A stretch of 10,830 nucleotides of DNA from Euperipatoides rowelli (GCA_003024985.2 PXIH01S0006271.1); one strand, 5' to 3'; counted from the stretch's first letter, positions 1-6,441 are shown. A program made the numbers and translations. Notes: a model not told the origin generated them from the sequence alone.

Positions 1-200
1 TACTTGAACCAATTTAATCCGGGGAATGAAGGTTTCCCCGGATTCTTTAACAGTTCTTTGTACCAAACTACATGAAATGATTATATTCTACTTGAACCAA
101 TTTAATCCGGAGAATGGTTTCCCCGGATTCTTTAACAGTTCTATGCACCAAACTACATGAAAAGATCATATTCTACTTGAACCAATTTAATCTGGGGATC
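1..200. repeat. 85-bp tandem repeat with hairpin in each unit
   Basis: Units begin with TACTTGAACCAATTTAATC at 1, 89 and 174 (periods 88 and 85 bp); the array runs off the left edge. Each complete unit contains an inverted repeat, AATCCGGGGAA against TTCCCCGGATT, with a short loop; the loop is about four bases longer in unit 1, and unit 2 has one stem mismatch. The third unit stops at about 196 and is followed within 20 bp by the probable LINE ORF1 start. The same unit occurs on the + strand at 4861-5010, where it forms the body of a minus-strand tRNA-headed SINE. The array is therefore either the tail of a headless minus-strand SINE or the 5' untranslated region of the LINE. The repeat itself is seen directly; its role is inferred. 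Confidence 0.85.
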
Positions 201-211
201 ACATGTGCAAG

Positions 212-1487
212 ATGGCGGATGTCAGCCAACTTTCAAATGGCTCTAATCGAAAAATCCAGTCAATGGTTTGCAAAACTTCGAAATGACATGCCTGACTTTG
301 AATCAGCAATTCTAAACATTGAGGATAATTCTTAAAAATAATTAAAGCTACTGAAATGCTTAAAGTACTGGCACAAGGCCATGTTACCTCTCATCTCCAA
401 AGCGGTTCATCTTTGCGTTGTTCAGTGAACAGGAAGACTCGCGTATCAACACAGTAAAATTTACTTCTCGAGTGTTAAAATTGTTGGGAAAGAGTCTGTA
501 AGTAGTATTTCCCCAGAAATGCTCGATATTTAGGAGTAGATTTTATTTCCGAAGAAAGCAAGCTGGAAGTACAGAACTCGTTTAAATTTTTAACAATTAT
601 TACGTTCCAGTGGTGGTTGGAGAATTGAGTCAAACAATGGATATATGTGTTCACTGGTATCCAGCAGACGAGGACAAAGGGTGAAATCGGCCTTGGATCA
701 GTATGTATAGATTTTGAAATTTGACTGATGATTTCAGGGTTTCATCGGATCTAAATTTCATGTATGATGATTAAGGGAGCATTAAAACCTGGGGTACAGG
801 TTGAAGCGATCCCTCATACCTTGTCACTAGGGTCGATTGCAGTATTAATAATCATAAGAGGAAGAGACCCTATCTGTCTTACCTGTAGGCAAGTGGGGTA
901 TAAGTCCCATGAGTGCCAAAATAAAAATTGTAGTCTGTCAGATGTGGGAACATGAGGGCTGTACACGAAGTGGGGAGGGAAAGGTCTATTCTAGTACTTT
1001 GAAATCGCTGAGTGCATGAAATGAAATCTATAGAGCTATTGGGGTTTTCAGGAGATCTTGACTTATCTAAAGCAACTCAAGTGGTTGCTCCGGAAGTTGA
1101 TCAAGTGGCAGAGTGTTTACAAAAGGAGAAGCTGATACTCAATCTAATGATGACAGCCTATTTGCTGACCCTGGCTTCATGAAATGGCAGGAAATCGTGG
1201 CGCAGCGCGCAGGTGCCGATTCTTTCTTCTGATAGAGTTTTAGTATAGGAGAATCTAACCCGGAAGTGGTTACAGAAGCTGAATACGTCGATGAGCTGCC
1301 GCCGTTGTTGCAAGTCCTGTGACGCAGGAAAAGAAAGAAACCAAAGCCACCTTGTATGAATGATGTAGAAGAGAATAAAGCAGAAAGTGAAAAAGCAATA
1401 TCAAAGGTAAGAATTATTGAACGATCTAAAGACATTGGGGATTTAAAATTAAATAAAGCAGATATTAATAAACCTGGGATCACTTAA
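212..1487 (+). pseudogene. Decayed LINE ORF1 (gag-like, zinc knuckle), Tx1/L1-like
   Basis: Nucleic-acid-binding ORF1 of a non-LTR retrotransposon, broken by many stops and frameshifts. The start chosen is ATGGCGGATG at 212, with A at -3 and G at +4; its frame reads MADVSQLSNG and stops after 24 codons. The best-preserved part is at 764-955: a segment KPGVQVEAIPHTL leads into CLTCRQVGYKSHEC (875-916), which has the CX2CX4HX4C spacing of a retroviral-type knuckle with Tyr in place of His. The arrangement resembles the ZCCHC3-like ORF1 proteins of vertebrate and invertebrate Tx1 elements (family knowledge). The C-terminal part is open at 1327-1487 and Lys/Glu-rich (RKRKKPKPP near its start). 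It ends at TAA 1485-1487, 15 bp before the ORF2 ATG, which is typical LINE spacing. It cannot make a full protein. Clade assignment is moderately sure; the middle (300-760) has no alignable motif that I recognise. Confidence 0.6.
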
Positions 1488-1888
1488 AACTTGGTATTTT
1501 AAATGGCGGACCTTCAAAAAATTTTAATTTCCTCAATTAACGTTGTCGTTGAATTCTGAATGGACTGCTAGGGTCATTTTGAAGCATACTAGGAAACTCT
1601 GAGAATTGACAGCAATAAAGTATGGGAATCTGTAAAAAGGGATTATGAAATTTACGAAGACAGGCAGAATTCATGCAGACAAGGTTTTGCAATCTTGATC
1701 CATAAACGAGTCATTGCGGAAGTAGTAAATATAGAGATCATTTCTGAGTATATAATGAAAATTAATATGTGTTCTGGTGGAGTTAGGTTAGTTAGTTATA
1801 ATATTCATGCTCCAATATTGTTATCGCTGAGAACTATCTTTTATAATAAACTTTCACAATTAATATTTAGGGATGTGCCAAGGGGCAG

Positions 1889-1953
1889 TGGCTCAGTGGG
1901 ATGAGCTGCGCTGCTTTGTGCTCCTTGGTGTCGGCATGAGCCGAGTTCAAGGC
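1889..1953 (+). promoter_or_regulatory. Pol III A and B boxes of SINE A copy 1
   Basis: A box TGGCTCAGTGGG at 1889-1900 is a good fit to TRGYNNANNNGG. The B box GAGTTCAAGGC at 1943-1953 is a weaker fit to GGTTCRANNCC. Spacing is about 54 bp between box starts, within the tRNA-like range. The internal promoter lies inside the transcript, as in tRNA genes. Confidence 0.7.
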
Positions 1954-2189
1954 TCGTGCTGTTTGACCCGAAATCCCAAATGTTTTTCTTTCTGAAAGAC
2001 GGGATTTCGGGTGCTATTCATCCAGTCAGAATTAAATTAGGAGCTTCACAACTTAGGAATATTGTGCCGACTTGGAAACGATGAATGGACTTAGGAATAT
2101 AAGAATCATCACTGTTGTATCTGTTATCAGAAGATTGTATATCGATACTTGTAAATATTGTAAATAGATATTGATTAAAATAAACGTAG

Positions 2190-2208
2190 AAATCTCCTTT
2201 GGAGATTT
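2190..2208 (+). other. Terminal 3' hairpin of SINE A copy 1
   Basis: AAATCTCC (2190-2197), loop TTT, GGAGATTT (2201-2208) form a perfect 8-bp stem just before the A-rich tail. The B-type copy at 5406-5425 has the same stem with one pair exchanged (C-G to T-A), a compensatory change. By analogy with stringent LINE/SINE pairs, a 3' stem-loop of this kind may be the site bound by the LINE reverse transcriptase; that role is inferred. Confidence 0.7.
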
Positions 2209-2704
2209 ATTTTTTTAAAAAAAAATATTTAGGGATGTCTCTGCTTTTGCAATAGATTTTAATATAAACTCCGTTTAAGGAGTCATCTCACAGGAAGTTT
2301 TATAAAAACATGACCTTGTTGATATCGCTATTTGTAAGAATATCAGTCATGTCAACACAAGAAGAGACTGAAGGAGTTCAAATAGGTTGGTTGACCACAT
2401 GGTAGTTTCATCAAGTTTAAAATATGATTTTGTATTTAGATATGAATTTGTCCCCTTTTCAGATCACTTGATGTTGACTTTGATTTGTAATCTGGTTTGT
2501 CCCACCTACTGTATATATTTCACAAGATGGAATAAAGGATATTTGGATCAAATTATAAAACGGGAGCTAGTTGGAACACTGAGAGACTCACAAAACTTAA
2601 ACCCTATAGTAAAATGGTTGTTATTTAAAGGTGTTGTGTACTCATCTGGAGGGCAGTTGTTCTTGGAAGACAAGCGATGTATTCAGAAGGAATTAAACAG
2701 TAAG

Positions 2705-3076
2705 AATTCTAGGATATATTTGTCAAGGTGGCGTGGCCGTGAGGTCTTGTACCCGGCCACGGTGTGCTTGATATATAAGGGGATCGTAGGTTCGATCCCC
2801 GGGCAGCTCCGGTGCCAAAAAATTGGCGAAATTTTCTTTCGCTGTTTGGCGGCACCGGGGATTAATACTAATTGTAAACCTCTGTGTTATAGAATTTTCA
2901 GATGAAAAATGGATTTATGGCGGCGGACTATGAGTTGATTACGGACATCATTGTTGTATCCGGTTTCAGAAGATTGTAAAACCAATACAAGAAATGTATA
3001 TATTGTAAATAGTTTAAGACTCCCTTAGCCGTTAGGCGGGGCAATAAAATTTTAAAAAATTCTAGGATATATTTGT
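2705..3076 (+). mobile_element. SINE type B, copy 1, with 19-bp target-site duplication
   Basis: AATTCTAGGATATATTTGT is repeated exactly at 2705-2723 and 3058-3076, so the SINE is 2724-3057. It lies inside LINE ORF2. Head: A box TGGCCGTGAGG (2734-2744) and a perfect B box GGTTCGATCCC (2789-2799). Post-head hairpin: CCGGTGCC (2809-2816) with GGCACCGG (2851-2858), containing a second inner stem GCGAAA/TTTCGC around the TTTTCTTTC loop. Body: TTGTTGTATCCGGTTTCAGA then AGATTGTA (2951-2978). Tail: TTGTAAATA (3003-3011), a GC-containing possible hairpin (about 3019-3042) and AATAAAATTTTAAAAA. The 19-bp duplication and continued LINE frame show clean target-primed insertion. The exact duplication suggests the insertion is younger than much of the LINE decay, but a rate cannot be set here. 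Confidence 0.93.
2734..2799 (+). promoter_or_regulatory. Pol III A and B boxes of SINE B copy 1
   Basis: A box TGGCCGTGAGG at 2734-2744; B box GGTTCGATCCC at 2789-2799 matches the GGTTCGANNCC consensus exactly. Spacing is tRNA-like. Confidence 0.75.
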
Positions 3077-3340
3077 TAGTGTACAGTCTTGCTCCTGCAG
3101 AATATATTATTTTAAAGCTGAAATACAGGAATGAATATTTGTTAGGAGTTATATGTAAGAATTAAATTTATGTATCAAACACGTTGCCAAAGTGGAAGTT
3201 AATGTCGTTTTTAAAAAAAAGAGAAAAAAAACCTAGCCATATTCAGATATTGAAGGTGGAAGAGGACTTTTATGATGAGGGCATTGATATTGTAAGAGCT
3301 GCCCAGAAGTATTTTATGTCATTTACTGGTTCTATGTAGT

Positions 3341-3730
3341 GTAACAACATTGCTTTTTTTCTTTTAGCTTTTTTGATGCCTGTTGCTACTACGGTATCAG
3401 ATTTTCAAATTTTGCAATATATTGTTTCCATTTCTGTTTGAGGTCTAACGAGTCCAATTCACAGTCAATTGTGGAAATATTGGTAATGAGAAATCATTTG
3501 ACGCCATCTTATTTTTGAAAAAAATATTGTCCTTTTTGCACTTTTTTTCTTTTTGTTTGTTGAATTTTCTTTTTTTGTTGTTTTTTCTTCTTTCTTGAAA
3601 TTGTTTTATGTGTTATGTTGATTTTGACTTTTTTTCTTTTCCCGCATTTTGTTGTTTTTTTGTCCGATCTTCTAATTTTGAATCCCATCCTCATCACCAT
3701 TATATCTATATTGTTGTATAGTTATAGAAT
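3341..3730. repeat. T-rich low-complexity stretch; no gene seen
   Basis: The + strand is strongly T-rich, most densely at 3520-3665, with runs of T broken by single C or G. It follows the last recognisable LINE ORF2 sequence. The minus-strand reading of 3509-3700 is open only because the complement is Lys codons (AAA, AAG). It may be a decayed poly-pyrimidine or poly(A)-derived tract. I see no coding, RNA or transposon signal. Confidence 0.6.
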
Positions 3731-4193
3731 ATGAGTAATCCTATTTGCTATGTTGACCGAGGCATGTTGTGGTGTATACAAATGAATTGGAGACAGGTAT
3801 TAGTTAGGGATGTAGCTCATACTAGTGATGGGCTTTTCGAATCAAAATTATTCGTTTATTTTAATGGTTCAGTTTTATTCGACTATTCGATTAAAAAAGC
3901 ATTCAAAATATTTTAAAAGCAAATGATTTTTCATGGAAATTCGTTCAACTATTCACTGACTATTCAATAAATTTTCATTCAAATAAGTCCGACAAAATAA
4001 TTAATTCACATACATTTGAATATTTGTTCATTTGATTCAATAACACTTTGATTTAAATGGATTTACTCTACGCTTTTACTTAATGTTAAAATTTCTTGAA
4101 CTATTTTATTCATTTGTGTATTATAGTCTGTTATGTATTAAATTATATTTTACTTTATTTTATGAAACAAATTAATTTACGATATTCAGAAAT

Positions 4194-4551
4194 AATAGTT
4201 CTATTTGAGCCAAGGGGCAGTGGCGCAGAGCGTTGAGCTGCGCTGCTTCTTGGTGAGAGCCAAGCTAGCGACCAGGGTTCACGGCTTGCGCTATCCGACC
4301 CCAAAAATACTACTCCCAATTGTCTTTCTTTGTGAATGGCAGGGAGTATGGGGTACTATTCAACCAGTCACACGATACAAATTTCTGAAGATACGCATTA
4401 CGCAACACAAGCATATTAGGTCAACCATTGGATGAAAGTCTAATTGGCAGAATCTAGTAATAATTGTAAATAATTTAAATAGTAGATTGCGCCCTGTCTC
4501 AGGGAAAGACACCAAGAACTGTTGTCAAAAATAAAAAAATAGTTCTATTTG
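4194..4551 (+). mobile_element. SINE type A, copy 2, with 14-bp target-site duplication
   Basis: AATAGTTCTATTTG occurs at 4194-4207 and 4538-4551, so the SINE is 4208-4537, nested in the hAT-like element. The head starts GCCAAGGGGCAG and has A box TGGCGCAGAGCG (4221-4232) and B box GGTTCACGGC (4276-4285). The post-head stem pairs ACCCC...ACTCCC (4298-4317) with GGGAGTATGGGGT (4342-4354), imperfectly; the loop holds TCTTTCTTT. The tail has TTGTAAATA (4464-4472), a small hairpin CCCTG-TCT-CAGGG (about 4492-4504) and A-rich sequence. It is closely similar to the minus-strand copy at 6857-7232 and shares head and hairpin with 1877-2223. An open frame at 4205-4435 crosses it but has no protein-like content. 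Confidence 0.92.
4221..4285 (+). promoter_or_regulatory. Pol III A and B boxes of SINE A copy 2
   Basis: A box TGGCGCAGAGCG (4221-4232) fits the tRNA consensus; B box GGTTCACGGC (4276-4285) keeps the GGTTCA core but ends GC rather than CC. Confidence 0.72.
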
Positions 4552-4859
4552 GTTGTGTTTACTAATTTAAATTAATAGGCTACAATACCATACCGCTAAT
4601 TATTTGAATATTGATTCTATAAACTATTAAATTTCCAATCGAGTTGCTCAAAAACAAAAATATTCGTTTATTTTATTCAAATATTTATTCAAATTGTTTT
4701 ATTCGACCACCTATTCGATTATCCCAACACTATCTCTATAATCCCTGCTAGTTAACAGTATCCCAGCATGCATCACTGCTGTCACTGCTCTGATCACATG
4801 TTACCTTGCTTTGGAGCGTGGCTGTTTATTTAGACTTTATTTTAGCACGAGGATACTAC

Positions 4860-5090
4860 ATGTTCTATGTACCAAACTACATGAAAAGATTATATTCTAC
4901 TTGAACCAATTTAATCCGGGGAATGGTTTCCCCGGATTCTTTAACAGTTCTATTACCAGACTATATGAAAAGATCATATTATCTTGAACAAATTTAATTT
5001 GGGGAATGAAGGATTCCCTGGATTCGAACCGGTAGCAATCTTAGCCACCGTAGCGCTGAGCAATGTACCGTAACCACACGACTACCCCAA
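4860..5090 (-). mobile_element. SINE type C, copy 2, with duplicated 83-bp body
   Basis: Read on the minus strand, a tRNA-like head starts near 5090 (GGGGTAGTCGTGTGGTTACGG carries the A-box region) and reaches a perfect B box, the complement of GGATTCGAACC at 5020-5030. A hairpin follows at once (GGGAAT-CCTTC-ATTCCC, 5004-5018 region), then about 1.8 copies of the body unit found in tandem at 1-200 (unit starts at 4898 and about 4980). The second unit has the full AATCCGGGGAA/TTCCCCGGATT stem. The head therefore joins directly to a body that has been duplicated in tandem. The far end fades near 4860 (CATGTTCTATGTACC). No clear target-site duplication or A tail was found, so the ends are approximate. 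Confidence 0.75.
5020..5082 (-). promoter_or_regulatory. Pol III A and B boxes of SINE C copy 2
   Basis: On the minus strand GGTTCGAATCC (5030 down to 5020) is an exact B box; the A-box region TAGTCGTGTGGTTACGG lies at about 5085-5069. The acceptor ends of the tRNA-like part do not pair, so this is not a functional tRNA gene. Confidence 0.65.
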
Positions 5091-5227
5091 TGGGGTGACA
5101 TTGTAAATATTTGTTTATTAAGGGCTTGTTTCAACTTTCAGGGTGAAATTTTTTAAAAAAAATAAAGCTGGCATGCTCAAATAATGTTCACTGGAATGTT
5201 AAGAAACAATATCAAGTACAGCTCCGG

Positions 5228-5291
5228 TGGTCCAGCAGTTTCAACTGCAGCTGCCAGAGCTAGTGCATATAAGGGGATCAGGTTCGATCCC
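5228..5291 (+). promoter_or_regulatory. Pol III A and B boxes of SINE B copy 2
   Basis: A box TGGTCCAGCAGTT (5228-5240) and an exact B box GGTTCGATCCC (5281-5291), spaced as in a tRNA gene. Confidence 0.75.
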
Positions 5292-5405
5292 TGGGCAGCC
5301 CCAGTGCAGAAAATGGCAAGTTTTCTTTCAGCATCAGTACGCACTGACGATTTTTTCTGTATTATTTATATAGATATCAAATGTATATATTGTAAATAAA
5401 CGCAG

Positions 5406-5425
5406 AAATTTCCTTCGGGAAATTT
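5406..5425 (+). other. Terminal 3' hairpin with TTCG loop, SINE B copy 2
   Basis: AAATTTCC (5406-5413), TTCG, GGAAATTT (5418-5425): a perfect 8-bp stem. C(TTCG)G is an exceptionally stable RNA tetraloop (established knowledge). The copy at 5855-5868 keeps TTTCC-TTCG-GGAAA. The position just before the A-rich end matches that of the hairpin at 2190-2208. Confidence 0.75.
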
Positions 5426-5489
5426 ATTTTAAAATATATATCAAGTATTGTACATGACACGTTAATTGCAGGATGGTGGTAAACAAATT

Positions 5490-5890
5490 ATAATTGGGCT
5501 TACTGCTCTGGTGGTCCAGTGGTTAGCTTCATTGCCACCGGATTTTGTGCATATAAAGGGTCGTGAGTTCCATCCTGGGCAGCCACTGTGCTGCAAAATG
5601 GTGAATTTTCTTTCACACATCAGTACGCACCAGGGTTTTTTTTCTCATTGTAGATATCCAAAGGAATAATTTTTCAGACAAAAATTGGATTTATGGCAGA
5701 ATATGGAGTCGAAATACACGTTTGATTGAAAAACTTGTGAATTAAAAAAAAAAATATGCATTATGGCTGAATTGCAAGAGCAGCATTGTTGTATTAAGTT
5801 AAAGATTGTATAAGAAAGTAAAAATATTCTGTACATATGTAAATAAAATGTACGTTTCCTTCGGGAAAATTAAAATAAATAAATAATTGG
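5490..5890 (+). mobile_element. SINE type B, copy 3 (longest)
   Basis: The head has A box TGGTCCAGTGGTT (5512-5524), very like a tRNA-Glu or tRNA-Asp A box, and B box AGTTCCATCC (5566-5575) with one change. A weaker post-head hairpin (GTGC 5588-5591 with GCAC 5627-5630) surrounds TTTTCTTTC (5605-5613). The body has AAAATTGGATTTATGGC (about 5680-5697), shared with the copies at 2724 and 6101-6398, then CATTGTTGTATTAAG and AGATTGTA (5784-5810). The tail has GTACATATGTAAATAAA, hairpin TTTCC-TTCG-GGAAA (5855-5868) and (AAAT)n. A possible 8-bp duplication ATAATTGG lies at 5490-5497 and 5883-5890. It is longer than its relatives because of extra A-rich sequence at 5720-5757. Confidence 0.85.
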
Positions 5891-5902
5891 AGATACAAAT
5901 AT

Positions 5903-6100
5903 AAACATTGAAAGAAGCCTGCGGGGCTAGTCGAGTCTGTAAAGCTCTCCGACTCGGCGCTCCAGCTGGTCACTAGTTTAAATCCAGGGATATCCCTCAG
6001 ATTAGACATTGTTCAAGACGATTTTTCAATGTTATTTCTTCAAAGATAAGTTGATAAATATTTTCAGTTATTGTAAATGGTTTTTNAAAAAAAAAAAAAA
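5903..6100 (+). mobile_element. SINE type C, copy 1, left half of a tail-to-tail pair
   Basis: The tRNA-like head begins near 5915 (GCCTGCGGGGCTAGTCGAG) with A-box region TAGTCGAGTCTG (5928-5939) and a B-box relative AGTTTAAATCC (5975-5985). GGGATATCCC (5988-5997) right after the B box is a 10-bp palindrome at the place where the other copies have their hairpin. The sequence then runs to TTATTGTAAATGG (about 6068-6080), TTTTTN and a 14-A run (6087-6100). AAACATTGAAAG lies directly before the head (5903-5914) and recurs at 6403-6414, beyond the next, inverted SINE. Base 6086 is an N, between the T run and the A run. Confidence 0.7.
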
Positions 6101-6414
6101 TTTATTGTAGGAAAGGCGTATTTATTTACATATGTACTATATACTGTATATATATATATATTTTATACATTCTTCTTTACAGGATACAACAATGATCTTG
6201 CCTTTCAGCCATCTTGCGTATTTCTGTTTCCATTCAATTGTTTGTCATAAATCCAATTTTAGTAGGCTACAACTAATGATTCCTTTATATATATATATAT
6301 CTGCAAGAAAAAATCCCCAGTGCGGACTGGCCAGGATCGAATCAACGACCACTTATATGTTCTAGCTCCGGCAGCCCACAGCGTAGACCACTGGAGTTGT
6401 ACAAACATTGAAAG
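6101..6414 (-). mobile_element. SINE type B, copy 4, right half of the tail-to-tail pair
   Basis: On the minus strand the head starts near 6398: A box TGGTCTACGCTG (6390 down to 6379), then a B-box-like TGATTCGATCC (6344 down to 6334). The post-head stem survives with its loop deleted (GTCCGCACTGGGGA), followed by a TA tract (6285-6300), the shared AAAATTGGATTTATG (about 6263 down to 6249), CATTGTTGTATCCTG (6195 down to 6181), another TA tract (6147-6161) and GTACATATGTAAATAAA (6136 down to 6120). The last bases give TTTCC without its pairing half. It abuts the A run of the preceding + strand SINE. The direct repeat AAACATTGAAAG (6403-6414) follows the head end, paired with 5903-5914. Confidence 0.8.
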
Positions 6415-6441
6415 GAAATTGTTTTTGAAAGAAATGTTGGG

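Larger units (their letters stand above)
1862..2238 (+). mobile_element. SINE type A, copy 1, with 15-bp target-site duplication
   Basis: tRNA-derived SINE inserted in the LINE endonuclease. AATATTTAGGGATGT flanks it at 1862-1876 and 2224-2238, so the element is 1877-2223. The head has an A box TGGCTCAGTGGG (1889-1900) and a B-box-like GAGTTCAAGGC (1943-1953). Directly after the head lies a perfect 12-bp stem, ACCCGAAATCCC (1966-1977) with GGGATTTCGGGT (2001-2012), whose loop holds TTTTTCTTTC. The body carries TGTTGTATC...CAGAAGATTGTA (2113-2139), then two TTGTAAATA (2149-2157, 2158-2166) and a terminal hairpin (2190-2208) before the A-rich tail. The head and hairpin match the copies at 4208 and 7232. 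SINEs encode no protein and rely on LINE enzymes; transcription would be by pol III. The clean duplication and undisturbed LINE frame make the call secure. Confidence 0.93.
1503..3340 (+). pseudogene. Decayed LINE ORF2: endonuclease and linker, RT lost
   Basis: Remains of a LINE ORF2 with an APE-type endonuclease, which nicks target DNA to prime reverse transcription. The start ATGGCGGAC (1503) reads MADLQKILISSINV, placing an NV near the usual N-terminal Asn. One frame then gives QGFAILIHKRV (1680-1712) and GGVRLVSYNIHAP (about 1775-1813). After the SINE at 1877-2238 the same frame gives IDFNINS (GDFN-like, about 2250-2270), HDLVDIA, RLVDHMVVSSSLK (SRLD-like, about 2380) and VPFSDH (about 2453-2470, the catalytic His region). 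Downstream, WNKGYLDQ and WLLFKGVV match the post-endonuclease region of Tx1-type proteins. After the second SINE come KLKYRNEYLLG and, in shifted frames, REKKPSH and YFMSFTG, resembling the linker before the RT. No YADD or FADD box follows. Stops lie near 2276, 2306 and 2366. The copy is 3'-incomplete and dead. Confidence 0.68.
3823..4732. mobile_element. hAT-like non-autonomous DNA transposon (MITE), split by a SINE
   Basis: The left end TAGTGATGGGCTTTTCGAAT (3823-3842) is inverted at the right end, where the complement of 4713-4732 reads TAGTGTTGGGATAATCGAAT: 16 of 20 positions match. A TAGTG/CAGTG-TGGG terminus is typical of hAT elements. The possible 8-bp duplication is degraded (GCTCATAC at 3815-3822, TCTCTATA at 4733-4740). 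The interior is very AT-rich and repeats ATTCGA-like words near both ends (TTATTCGTTTATTTT, then TTTTATTCGAC, at about 3850-3885 and 4664-4714, same strand). No transposase reading frame is present. Without the SINE at 4208-4551 the element would be about 566 bp. Class is moderately sure, superfamily less so. Confidence 0.6.
5209..5447 (+). mobile_element. SINE type B, copy 2 (short), with 10-bp target-site duplication
   Basis: ATATCAAGTA occurs at 5209-5218 and 5438-5447, so the SINE is 5219-5437, only 219 bp. Head: A box TGGTCCAGCAGTT (5228-5240) and perfect B box GGTTCGATCCC (5281-5291). Post-head stem: CAGTGC (5302-5307) with GCACTG (5341-5346), loop with TTTTCTTTC (5321-5329). The middle body seen in copies 1 and 3 (GGATTTATGGC... 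to AGATTGTA) is missing, so the tail motif TTGTAAATA (5390-5398) follows soon after the hairpin. It ends in a perfect TTCG hairpin (5406-5425) and AAAATATA. This is a natural minimal form of the family: head, hairpin and tail only. Confidence 0.9.

Noticed and set aside
1-200. CRISPR-like array
   Set aside because: The units are contiguous tandem copies without distinct spacers, in eukaryotic repeat-rich DNA with no cas genes.
1139-1483. 114-codon minus-strand frame
   Set aside because: It lies opposite the ORF1 C-terminal region of the LINE and has no domain of its own.
2387-2905. 172-codon frame taken as a single gene
   Set aside because: It joins LINE ORF2 residues up to about 2723 with the inserted SINE; the second part is not protein-coding.
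3509-3700. Minus-strand Lys-rich reading frame
   Set aside because: It is the complement of a T-rich low-complexity tract; composition alone keeps it open.
5016-5090. Functional tRNA gene on the minus strand
   Set aside because: The A and B boxes fit, but acceptor ends and arms do not pair into a cloverleaf, and the head leads into a repeat body.
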